In this document: positions 24,142 to 31,735 of the stretch, piece after piece
How positions within the stretch are numbered: position 1 is the first letter of the stretch
How the letters are laid out: each line of letters opens with the position of its first letter
From: Caproiciproducens galactitolivorans
GTDB lineage: Bacteria > Bacillota > Clostridia > Oscillospirales > Acutalibacteraceae
Reading direction: 5' to 3'
NCBI RefSeq assembly: GCF_026672255.1
Contig: NZ_JAPOHA010000017.1
Coordinates: forward strand, 329 to 34,385
Length of the DNA stretch: 34,057 bases
The notes under the pieces: generated by a model
What the model saw: the letters and a program-made list of their open reading frames with translations, nothing else
The model's database searches: none
What the model was told of the DNA's origin: nothing
Made by a program: the position numbers and the translations under genes

Positions 24142-25299
24142 ATGGAAGTTCGAGAAGTAAGCCCTGATGAATACATTGAAGCACGTAAAGTGCAGTCTGT
24201 TGCCTTCGACCTGGGTATTGATTTCAACAGTTATATGGCGAATGAAAATGATCGCAATTGCCGCGCGGTTTTCGAAGACGGTAAGATTTGTGCATGCCTG
24301 GACTATCTGCCGTTTTGTGCAATGCTTAACGGCAGGCGGGTCGGCATGGCGGGCATCGGCGGGGTGGCGTCGTTGCCGGAGGGAAGACGCAAGGGCTATG
24401 TACGTGCGCTGTTTAGGAACATACTCCAAGAAGCAAAGGAAAACGGTGACACGCTGTCCTATCTGTTCCCGTTTTCAAACGTATATTACCGGCAATTCGG
24501 TTATGAGTCCTGCATGGTCAAAAATTCCACAACGATACCGCTTTCCTCGTTTCAGGGGATGAAACAGGGCGGGAATATGCGGATGTATCATCCCGGAGAA
24601 AACAGCAGCCCCATACGGGAAGCCTACGAGCGGTTTGCTTTGGATAAAAACTTTATGCTGATTCGCAGTGAGGAAGCATGGCAAAAAAAGTTAAATGAGG
24701 ACCCGTATAAAAATAACCGGTATGTTTATGTTCACTACAACGCCAAGAATCAGGCGGATGGTTATATTATTTTCGCTTCGAAAAAACCAGCCATCCTTGT
24801 GGAGGAGTTAATCTGGTTAAATAGGGAGTCCCTGTGCAGCATTCTTGGATTTTTGGGCGGTTTTGCGGGAAGATGCAAAATCTTTCGGTATAAGGCACCG
24901 GCATTTCTGAATTTTCGCCTGCTCATCCCCGAACCGTATGATGTGAAATCCGAGGGCGTTTGCGATGGTATGGGCCGAATTGTAGACGCAGCGCGTGCAT
25001 TGAAAACGCTGACAATACCACAGGATACGGAAAAAACAGTAATTCAGGTTAAAGATGATTTTCTCGATTGGAACAATGATACCTTTTGCGTATATCCGCG
25101 AAACGGTGAAACGCAGGTTGAAAGGACAGCTGCTGCGCCGGACTTGGTGTGCGACGTGCGCACGCTTGTGCAGTTGCTTTCCGGCTACGTTACGCTGGAA
25201 GATTGCCTGCAGCTCGGCAGTGCCGAAACTAGCGGTAAATTTGAAATGCTTGCCCGGATCTTTATGAAACGGACTGTTTTTATTAACGATGATTTTTAA
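24142..25299 (+). CDS. GNAT N-acetyltransferase, Eis-like (GNAT plus SCP2-type C-terminal domain)
   Basis: This 385-residue protein has an N-terminal GNAT domain with the acetyl-CoA-binding motif GGVASLPEGRRKGYVRALF (73-91), followed by a second GNAT-like domain and a C-terminal sterol-carrier-like domain (about 280-385), the layout of the Eis family. Eis proteins transfer acetyl groups to amines such as aminoglycosides or lysines. As the last gene of an amino-sugar-like locus it might N-acetylate an amino sugar, but Eis-like genes also occur scattered in Clostridia, so the link is uncertain. GGAGG precedes ATG 24142. A strong terminator follows. Confidence 0.85.
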   Translation: MEVREVSPDEYIEARKVQSVAFDLGIDFNSYMANENDRNCRAVFEDGKICACLDYLPFCAMLNGRRVGMAGIGGVASLPEGRRKGYVRALFRNILQEAKENGDTLSYLFPFSNVYYRQFGYESCMVKNSTTIPLSSFQGMKQGGNMRMYHPGENSSPIREAYERFALDKNFMLIRSEEAWQKKLNEDPYKNNRYVYVHYNAKNQADGYIIFASKKPAILVEELIWLNRESLCSILGFLGGFAGRCKIFRYKAPAFLNFRLLIPEPYDVKSEGVCDGMGRIVDAARALKTLTIPQDTEKTVIQVKDDFLDWNNDTFCVYPRNGETQVERTAAAPDLVCDVRTLVQLLSGYVTLEDCLQLGSAETSGKFEMLARIFMKRTVFINDDF

Positions 25300-25304
25300 A
25301 AATA

Positions 25305-25350
25305 AAACCCTGCAATCACCAAAACGGTGATATGCAGGGTTTATTTTCTT
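25305..25350. terminator. Bidirectional terminator between converging genes
   Basis: AAACCCTGCAATCACC (25305-25320) pairs with GGTGAT and TGCAGGGTTT (to 25342) with one bulged A. A-rich sequence lies on the left and TATTTTCTT on the right, so it can stop the GNAT transcript on the plus strand and the HMA transcript on the minus strand. Confidence 0.85.
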
Positions 25351-25379
25351 ACGATGGGGCTATTTCAAGGCTGGTGCGG

Positions 25380-25589
25380 TTATTCATATTCAATTTTAAA
25401 TCCGGTATGCTCGATGCAGTCTTTGATTTCCAGCTCCGTCGCGGGTTCGTTATAATCCACCTTTACGGTGCTCGACGCCAGATTTACGCCGACTTCCTGA
25501 ACGCCCTGCAATTTATTCAGCGCGTTCTTAATTTGGGTTTTGCATTCTTTATTCTGAATTCCGGAAACGTTGCATAATACCGTGTTCAT
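25380..25589 (-). CDS. HMA-fold metal-binding-like protein with incomplete CxxC
   Basis: The 69-residue protein has the ferredoxin-like heavy-metal-associated fold of CopZ-type chaperones: NTVLCNVSGIQNKECKTQI, then VQEVGVNLASSTVKVDYNE and a final helix/strand ending TGFKIEYE. The normal GMxCxxC loop reads GIQNKEC, so the first metal-binding Cys is replaced by Asn and only one remains. I start at 25589 because GGAGAGGG (plus-strand 25597-25604) lies 7 nt upstream. A longer frame to 25649 would run into the next small gene. Copper chaperone activity is doubtful; another metal, or a structural or regulatory role, is possible. Confidence 0.75.
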   Translation of the reverse strand: MNTVLCNVSGIQNKECKTQIKNALNKLQGVQEVGVNLASSTVKVDYNEPATELEIKDCIEHTGFKIEYE

Positions 25590-25617
25590 TAAATCGCCCT
25601 CTCCATATTTAATAAAT

Positions 25618-25767
25618 TTAATTACCATCTTTTTCGTGTTTAGCGGCATGCACCCCGATTTTACGACCGTTAAGGATACCGGCGTCCTCGTTTCCCTTCG
25701 GTTTCATTTTCCGCAATTCCGGGTTGCTCTTTTCTCTGTCTTTCATCCGGTTTTTATTATTATCCAT
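25618..25767 (-). CDS. 49-residue charged peptide, unknown
   Basis: A short frame on the minus strand encodes 49 residues rich in Lys, Arg, Asn and Glu (starting MDNNKNRMKDREK, ending HAAKHEKDGN), without Cys, Trp or hydrophobic segments, so it is probably disordered. An AAAGGA ribosome binding site lies about 8 nt before the ATG at 25767. Its stop is 28 bp before the HMA gene start, so the two probably form a small operon. I do not recognise the family. The clear ribosome binding site and tight spacing support it being real; a chance frame remains possible. Confidence 0.5.
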   Translation of the reverse strand: MDNNKNRMKDREKSNPELRKMKPKGNEDAGILNGRKIGVHAAKHEKDGN

Positions 25768-25934
25768 ACCCTTTTTCCTTTCGTAAAGACCTTTTCTACC
25801 TGATTTAGTATCTATGAAACCAGTCGGATTTATGCAGGCCTTCGTTTTGCTGTTTGTGCCATGGGTTCAATCGGAAAAGAGTATTGTAAAATTGAAATTT
25901 ACCTATAAATATTTAGAAATTCGACCGAAATCTA

Positions 25935-25977
25935 TTGACTTTACAAGGAAGATGATTATAATATAGTTTATAAACTA
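25935..25977 (+). promoter_or_regulatory. Promoter and palindromic ROK operator of locus 3
   Basis: TTGACT (25935-25940), a 16-nt spacer and TATAAT (25957-25962) are followed at once by the perfect palindrome TAGTTTATAAACTA (25964-25977). This resembles XylR/NagC-type ROK operators and has the same place relative to the -10 box as the sites in locus 1. Autoregulation of the ROK gene and its operon is inferred. Confidence 0.8.
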
Positions 25978-26008
25978 AATAAAGTAAGTAGCGATGAAAG
26001 GGTCAACG

Positions 26009-27043
26009 ATGGAAAAAATAAGCGGAAATCCGGCTATCCTGAAAAAAGTGAATAAAGATTTGATTAAGGAGACGCTGAAGGAATTTCCGAAAAGCACCAA
26101 GCCGCAGCTGGCGCAGAAGGTGGGGCTGAGTCTCGCCACGGTCAATAAAGCGGTGGAGGAACTGGTGGAAAGCGGGGAGGCGCGCTGTCTTGGCTATATC
26201 GATTCCACGGGCGGCCGCCGCGCGAAGTGTTACAAGCTAAATGAGAATTTTGAACTGATCCTCACCGTATTCATTCAGTCCGGCCATTACTACTGCGCCG
26301 TATTGGACATGGACGGAAAAGTGGTTTCCAGCGCGGTGCATCAGCACGAAGAGGGCGACTGGACGCAGGAACTTTACAATGTGATCGATAAAAGCCTTGC
26401 GGGCTGCGACGGGAAGAAGGTTTCCTCCATCGGCGTGGCGGTTCCGGGTTCCGTAAACGGCGATGAAATCAGCAATATTCCCACCATTCCCCAGTGGGAG
26501 GGCTTCGCCCTCAAGGCCGATTTGGAAAAGCGTTATGCGATGGCGGTTGTGGTGGAAAACGATATCAACGCCGCTACCTTGGGCGTATATGATAAATACA
26601 CGGGTACGGGCGCCAAGAATATGCTTTTCCTGCATATCAAGCAGGGAATCGGCGCCGGTGTGGTGATCAACAGCAAACTGCATAAGGGCAGGCATAATTT
26701 TGCCGGAGAGCTTTCGTATATGCGGCTGGCTTCCGGAACAAGCGGGGAAACGCTGGAAGGAACCCTTCACCGGCTTTGCAATGACCGAAAGGCCGTTATC
26801 GAACTGGTGGCGGAGCTTTTAGCGAATGTCATCTGCGTAATCGAGCCGGATTTAATTGCAATCGATACCTGTTACCTTTCCGAAGAAGACGCGGGGGAGC
26901 TGAAAAAAGTCCTTTCGGGGTATATTTCATCGGAATACCTTCCGCGGATTTTTATCCGGCCGGTACAGGATGTGATTTACATACGCGGCCTGTTTGTACT
27001 CTGCGTTCATAAAACACAGAATTCGGTTGAATTATATCAATAG
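26009..27043 (+). CDS. ROK-family transcriptional regulator of locus 3, lacking the zinc motif
   Basis: From ATG 26009 (AAAGGG at 25997-26002, 6 nt upstream) it has 344 residues; ATG 25994 is an alternative. The winged helix reads STKPQLAQKVGLSLATVNKA, followed by DSTGGRRAKCY. The ROK domain contains VVENDINAATLG and GIGAGVVINSKLHKG. The usual zinc-binding CxCGxxGC motif is absent, and the GEIGH position reads GELSY, so effector binding and folding differ from the locus 1 regulator. It is the first gene behind a palindromic operator and is followed after 17 bp by the TIM-barrel-like gene, so it very probably controls this operon. Confidence 0.88.
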   Translation: MEKISGNPAILKKVNKDLIKETLKEFPKSTKPQLAQKVGLSLATVNKAVEELVESGEARCLGYIDSTGGRRAKCYKLNENFELILTVFIQSGHYYCAVLDMDGKVVSSAVHQHEEGDWTQELYNVIDKSLAGCDGKKVSSIGVAVPGSVNGDEISNIPTIPQWEGFALKADLEKRYAMAVVVENDINAATLGVYDKYTGTGAKNMLFLHIKQGIGAGVVINSKLHKGRHNFAGELSYMRLASGTSGETLEGTLHRLCNDRKAVIELVAELLANVICVIEPDLIAIDTCYLSEEDAGELKKVLSGYISSEYLPRIFIRPVQDVIYIRGLFVLCVHKTQNSVELYQ

Positions 27044-27060
27044 GAAAAAGGGGAGTATGC

Positions 27061-28194
27061 ATGAAATACCTTGTGCAGGCGTTTACCGGCGGGTTTCACG
27101 ACTGCCGCGTTACAGCGGAGCGGTTATTGGAGCGGATTCGCTGCGCGGACGATCTGCTGGACACGGAGGGTGTAATCCTTGGCTGGAGCTTCGACCGAAG
27201 TCTGTACCAGCCTGCACTGGAAGAACTTCACAAGCGGGGAAAGCGCGGCTACCTTTGGCTTCCGGTGTTCTCAGAAGTTTCCGGCGCGGCGAAAAGCGTG
27301 CCCGCCGTTGATTACAATGGAAATCCGCACGCCGCCGCAAAGGTTATTCAAGGGGAAGACTTTACATTTGTATGCCCTTCCAATCCCGTGAACATCGAAA
27401 ACGTTCAGAAGATTTATCGGGAGAGGTTTGACGGGTTCGCGTTCGATGGTGTGTTTCTCGATAAAATCCGCTTTTCTTCCTTTGGCAACGGTTTTTCACC
27501 GGCAATGGGCTGTTTCTGCGAAAGCTGCCGCCAAAGGTATCAAAAAGCGGGAATTGATTCAGCCGAGCTCAAAGAGCGGATGAACCGGAAGGATAAATCT
27601 TTTTTACTCCCCTATAAACAGGAAAACGGGAGATACCTTTTTACGGACATCTTAATAAATAAATTTTATAAAGAAAGGTCGGCGGTCATTACCGATGCGG
27701 TCAAAGAGCTGGCGGATTTCTTCCATAGGCTTGGCCTGCAGGTGGGTTTGGATGTTTACGCGCCGTTGTTCAGCTATTTTGTCGGGCAGGACGTCGAGGC
27801 GCTTTCCCGCAGCGCAGATTTTATAAAGCCGATGATTTACCGTGTTACCGATGCGCCGGCGGGGATTCCCTACGAAGCGGGCTGCATGGAGCGGGAGTTT
27901 CGCGGCAATGGCTGCGAGTTTGCGGGCGTTCTGGAAAAGCTCTGGCATACGGCGGATCTGTGTTCCGCCGTATCGCTGCAATATCAGCTGAAGGCGCTTT
28001 CGAACGTACACTGTCCCCTTTATACGGGATTTGAAATCAATGCGAAACCGGACATTTGCCATACGAATCCGGATTATATCCGGCAGACCGTGGAAGTACT
28101 GAAGTCACAGGGCGCCGAACAGGCCGTGCTTTCATGGGATATCCTTTCGGATACGCGGAATCATCTTGAATTGCTGGCGCAAGGAGGAAAATAA
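27061..28194 (+). CDS. Unrecognised TIM-barrel-like protein, candidate glycoside hydrolase
   Basis: The 377-residue protein has no signal peptide and so should be cytoplasmic. Repeating strand-helix units suggest a TIM barrel: WSFDRSLY, YLWLPVFSEV, FDGFAFDGVFLDKIRFSSFG (D129 and D134), GLQVGLDVYAPLFSYF (D231), FIKPMIYRVTD and AVLSWDILSD. The D-G-V-F-L-D strand and I-K-P-M-I-Y resemble putative glycoside hydrolases of the GH10/GHL-like groups, but I cannot assign a family. CFCESC (C151, C153, C156) may bind a metal. It lies between a ROK regulator and an Rbs-type transporter, with 17 bp and 2 bp gaps, so it is surely part of the sugar operon. The most likely role is cleaving or processing the imported compound before the ROK kinase acts. 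Confidence 0.75.
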   Translation: MKYLVQAFTGGFHDCRVTAERLLERIRCADDLLDTEGVILGWSFDRSLYQPALEELHKRGKRGYLWLPVFSEVSGAAKSVPAVDYNGNPHAAAKVIQGEDFTFVCPSNPVNIENVQKIYRERFDGFAFDGVFLDKIRFSSFGNGFSPAMGCFCESCRQRYQKAGIDSAELKERMNRKDKSFLLPYKQENGRYLFTDILINKFYKERSAVITDAVKELADFFHRLGLQVGLDVYAPLFSYFVGQDVEALSRSADFIKPMIYRVTDAPAGIPYEAGCMEREFRGNGCEFAGVLEKLWHTADLCSAVSLQYQLKALSNVHCPLYTGFEINAKPDICHTNPDYIRQTVEVLKSQGAEQAVLSWDILSDTRNHLELLAQGGK

Positions 28195-28196
28195 AT

Positions 28197-29714
28197 GTGA
28201 ATAAGCTTCTATCCCTGAAAAAAATCTGCAAAAGCTTCGGCCCGGTCGGCGTGCTGAAAAACGTCGATTTCTCGCTGGAACGCGGGGAGGTACGCGCGCT
28301 TCTGGGCGCAAACGGCGCGGGGAAATCCACGCTGATCAAAATTATCGGCGGCGTTATTCCCCAGACCTCCGGTGAAATCGAGCTGAACGGGCAGCCCGCC
28401 CAAATCGTTTCGCCGATCGACGCACAGCGGAAGGGCATCAGCATTATCCATCAGGAGCTGAGCGTTATTCCGCAGCTTACGGTGCTGGAAAACTTCTTCC
28501 TTGGGCGGGAAATGACCAAAAACGGCGTGCTGGACAAGAAGGGAATGATTCAGCGCTACAACGAAATCTGCTCGGAAATGGGGTTCGACATCCCGTGGCG
28601 CGTCCGGGTCCGGGAGCTGAGCATTGCCAAACGGCAGATGGTGGAAATCATGAAGGCGGTATCCTGTGATTCCGAACTGATTATTATGGATGAGCCGACG
28701 ACCTCCCTTACCGACAATGAAAAGAAAAACCTGTTTCAGATCATACATAGCCTGAAAGCGAAAAACAAAACGATTATTTATATCTCCCATATGCTGGAGG
28801 AAGTCTTTGAAGTCTGCGACAATGTAACGGTGATGCTTGGCGGCGAGATCGTGGGGAATTACCCGATCGGCGAACTCGACCAGCACCGGATTGCGGAGCT
28901 GATGGCGGGCGAAACGCTCGCGGTGGGGCACGATCAGCATGTAAGCCACGCGGATTACAGCAAAACGCCGGTTCTTGAAGTGAAAAACCTTTCGCATGCC
29001 GGAAAATTCCAAGATGTCAGCTTTACCCTTTATCCGGGCGAAATCCTTGGGTTTGCCGGTCTGGTGGGAGCGGGGCGCAGCGAAATCGTACGCTCGATTT
29101 TTGGCGCCGACCGCTGCACAGACGGAGAGATTTTACTCGACGGTAAGCCGTGTGCGATTCATTCGCCGGCGGACGCGATTCGAAACGGCATCGGCCTGAT
29201 TCCGGAGGACCGCAAAACGCAGGGGCTGGTTTTAAAACAGGAAATTTATAAAAACGCGACGATTCTCAGTCTGGACGCGATGAAGAAAAACCACATGCTC
29301 AATAAAAAGAAGGAACTGGATTACACCGAAAAAGCGGTTGAAAAGCTTACCATCAAGGTTTCCGATATACAGAACCGCGTGCGGAGCCTTTCGGGCGGCA
29401 ATCAGCAGAAAATTGTGGTAGCCAAATGGCTCGGCAAGGATCTGCGCGTGCTGATTTTCGACGAACCCACCAAGGGAATCGACGTTCGTGCAAAGGAAGA
29501 TATCTTTTCTACCGCAGAACAATTCGCTGCCAAAGGCGTTGCGGTCATCTTTATCTCTTCGGATTTGGAAGAAGTGCTGCGCGTGTCCGACCGGATTGTG
29601 ATGATCCACAGCGGAAAACTCATAAAAGTGCGTAAAAATGAGAACCTTACGGTAGCCGACCTGATGAACGACATCCTTGTAAAGCAGACCATAGAAGATG
29701 GAGGAGCAAAATGA
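28197..29714 (+). CDS. Sugar ABC transporter ATP-binding protein, two ABC domains (RbsA type), locus 3
   Basis: This is a 505-residue double ATPase. Domain one has Walker A GANGAGKST (37-45), a signature-like ELSIAKRQ and IIMDEPTTSLT. Domain two has a degenerate Walker A (GLVGAGRSE), signature LSGGNQQK and VLIFDEPTKGID. It starts with GTG 28197, only 2 nt after the stop of the TIM-barrel gene, with AAGGAGG (28181-28187) 9 nt upstream; the ATG at 28195 is out of frame. It energises import through the permease, whose start overlaps its stop codon. Confidence 0.93.
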   Translation: MNKLLSLKKICKSFGPVGVLKNVDFSLERGEVRALLGANGAGKSTLIKIIGGVIPQTSGEIELNGQPAQIVSPIDAQRKGISIIHQELSVIPQLTVLENFFLGREMTKNGVLDKKGMIQRYNEICSEMGFDIPWRVRVRELSIAKRQMVEIMKAVSCDSELIIMDEPTTSLTDNEKKNLFQIIHSLKAKNKTIIYISHMLEEVFEVCDNVTVMLGGEIVGNYPIGELDQHRIAELMAGETLAVGHDQHVSHADYSKTPVLEVKNLSHAGKFQDVSFTLYPGEILGFAGLVGAGRSEIVRSIFGADRCTDGEILLDGKPCAIHSPADAIRNGIGLIPEDRKTQGLVLKQEIYKNATILSLDAMKKNHMLNKKKELDYTEKAVEKLTIKVSDIQNRVRSLSGGNQQKIVVAKWLGKDLRVLIFDEPTKGIDVRAKEDIFSTAEQFAAKGVAVIFISSDLEEVLRVSDRIVMIHSGKLIKVRKNENLTVADLMNDILVKQTIEDGGAK

Positions 29715-30667
29715 TGGTTAAATTGGAGACGAAACATTTTAAAATGAGCGATTACGGGGTGCTGATCGGTTTTATCGTACTCTGTGTCGCCGTGGGAATT
29801 GCGGCGCCGACTTTTTTTGGCGCGCGTAATATTCTGAACCTGCTGAGGCAGTCGTCCATCATCGGGATTATTGCCGTCGGCATGACCAGCGTCATTATTT
29901 CCGGCAACTTCGATATTTCAGTCGGCGCAATCGCCGCCATATCCGGTGCGGTTGTCATGAAGCTTTTAGGGAATGCCGTACCGCTTCCGCTCGTTATCCT
30001 GGCCGGTCTTGCGCTGGGCCTTTTCATCGGTGTGTGCAACGGCGTTGTCGTTGCAAAGTTCGCCGTGCCTTCCCTGATCGCGACCATGGGCATGACGACG
30101 ATTCTGAACGGCGCGGTTCTGATGGTTACCGGCGGATATCCGATTTCCGGCAAGTACGATCTGTTTGACTACATCGGCAACGGATATATTCTGAATATCC
30201 CTATCCCGGTGATCATCTTTGCCCTTGCCGTCGCCGGTATGTTTTTTATTTTGCGCAGCACAAAATTCGGCAGATATATCTTCGCTGTGGGCGGAAACGA
30301 AGAATCCAGCCGCTTGTCCGGTATTAAGCCGGACCGCATCAAAATCATGGTGTTTGCGGTGAGCGGCATGCTTTCCGCGCTAGCCGGAATTGTTCTGTCC
30401 TCCCGTTTGGGCACCGCGACGCCCGTTGCCGGCGCCGGGTATGATATGGACGCCATCGCGTCGGTTGTAATCGGCGGCACCAGCGTTCTCGGCGGGGAAG
30501 GCAGCGTACTGAAAACGGTTATCGGCGTTCTGTTCATGAGCGTAATCAACAATGCGTTCAACCTTTTGGGCGTGGACGTGTATTTCCAGTATATTGTCAA
30601 GGGTTTGATTATCATTATCGCCGTCGGCGCGGACAGCTACAGCCGGAAGAAAGCGATGCTTGCGTGA
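29711..30667 (+). CDS. Sugar ABC transporter permease (RbsC type), locus 3
   Basis: This is a 318-residue hydrophobic protein with about eight to ten membrane segments, and motifs SGNFDISVGAIAAISGAV near residue 60 and GGTSVLGGEGSVLKTVIGV near residue 260 typical of RbsC. ATG 29711 overlaps the preceding TGA (ATGA); ATG 29714 is an alternative and is better spaced from GGAGGAG (29700-29706). The overlap implies coupled translation with the ATPase. Its relative in locus 1 shares the family layout but clearly differs in sequence. Confidence 0.92.
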   Translation: MMVKLETKHFKMSDYGVLIGFIVLCVAVGIAAPTFFGARNILNLLRQSSIIGIIAVGMTSVIISGNFDISVGAIAAISGAVVMKLLGNAVPLPLVILAGLALGLFIGVCNGVVVAKFAVPSLIATMGMTTILNGAVLMVTGGYPISGKYDLFDYIGNGYILNIPIPVIIFALAVAGMFFILRSTKFGRYIFAVGGNEESSRLSGIKPDRIKIMVFAVSGMLSALAGIVLSSRLGTATPVAGAGYDMDAIASVVIGGTSVLGGEGSVLKTVIGVLFMSVINNAFNLLGVDVYFQYIVKGLIIIIAVGADSYSRKKAMLA

Positions 30668-30711
30668 TTTGCAGCGGATGCTGTTAATATAAAAATAATG
30701 GAGGAAATGTT

Positions 30712-31734
30712 ATGAAAAAGCTTACCAGATTTACCAGTCTCGCATTAGCCCTGATCATGGCCTGCTCTGTAACCGCGTGTTCAAAAGACGGCTCCGGAAC
30801 GCAGTCAAAGGCCGAAGAGCAAAGCGCGGCCTCATCCGCCGATACGTCGGCGAAAGCGGAAGGAAAACAGAAGCGGGTCGCCGTGCTGCTGCCGGGCTCC
30901 ACCGGATACTTTGTAGCGACCAAGGCCGGTATGGACAAAGCCGCAAAGGAGAACAACATAAAACTCGAATATTCCGACGCCCAGTGGGATGCGACCAAAC
31001 AGCTTTCCCAGGTGGAGGACGCGATTACCAAGGGCGTTGATTTAATCGCCGTCTGTGCCGCAGACGCCGATGCAATCAAACCGGCGATCAAATCCGCAAA
31101 CGACGCGGGAATCCCGATTCTGGCGTTTACCAATGCGATCGGCGACGACCCGTCCGGAAAATATGAGGGACTGGTTTCCTATGTCGGACAAAGCGAAGTG
31201 GCGACCGGCGCTCTTTGCGCGAAAATCGCAAAAGACATGCTGGGTTCAAAGGGCGGCAATATTGTCTTAATCGAAGGCAGGCCGGGTACCTATCCGCAGC
31301 GCTACCGCCGCAAGGGATTCACGGACGCGATCAAGGATACCCCGAACATGAAAGTCGTGTACACACAGACGAGCAACTGGGAAAAGGAACAGGCTCTGAA
31401 AATCACGGAAGATCTGATTCAGAAGGGCACAAAGTTTGACCTTGTTTTCGCGCAGGACGACAACTCCGCCATCGGCGCCGGGAAAGCGCTCAAAGAAGCC
31501 GGTCTGAAGGATAAGGTAAAGGTCATCGGCTTAGGCGGCAGCATCGACGGTCTGCATGCCCTGAAAGACGGCGTAATCGACGCAACGACCTTTATGTCCG
31601 CGGAGGAAGAAGGAAAACTGGCAATCGAGACGGCGAGCAAGTCCCTGAACGGCGAAAAAGTAGAGCCCGTAACAGAATTAAAGCAGGTGGAAGTAAATGG
31701 CCAAAACGTTGACACCTTCAAAGGTGAATGGTGA
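30712..31734 (+). CDS. Sugar ABC transporter substrate-binding lipoprotein (RbsB type), locus 3
   Basis: This is a 340-residue type I binding protein with a signal peptide ending in lipobox VTAC (C23) and a Ser/Ala/Glu-rich linker. The mature part reads KRVAVLLPGSTGYFVATKAG and contains the family pattern DLIAVCAADADAIKPAIKSANDAGIPILAF. ATGGAGG lies before ATG 30712. Unlike locus 1, the receptor gene stands at the end of the transporter set, and its 3' end touches or overlaps the kinase gene, without a hairpin between. The ligand is unknown. Confidence 0.92.
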   Translation: MKKLTRFTSLALALIMACSVTACSKDGSGTQSKAEEQSAASSADTSAKAEGKQKRVAVLLPGSTGYFVATKAGMDKAAKENNIKLEYSDAQWDATKQLSQVEDAITKGVDLIAVCAADADAIKPAIKSANDAGIPILAFTNAIGDDPSGKYEGLVSYVGQSEVATGALCAKIAKDMLGSKGGNIVLIEGRPGTYPQRYRRKGFTDAIKDTPNMKVVYTQTSNWEKEQALKITEDLIQKGTKFDLVFAQDDNSAIGAGKALKEAGLKDKVKVIGLGGSIDGLHALKDGVIDATTFMSAEEEGKLAIETASKSLNGEKVEPVTELKQVEVNGQNVDTFKGEW

Positions 31735-31735
31735 T

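Noticed and set aside
25332-25803. Plus-strand frames opposite the HMA and small-peptide genes
   Set aside because: They are antisense to frames with good ribosome binding sites and recognisable or better-supported products, and consist of Phe-rich shadow sequence.
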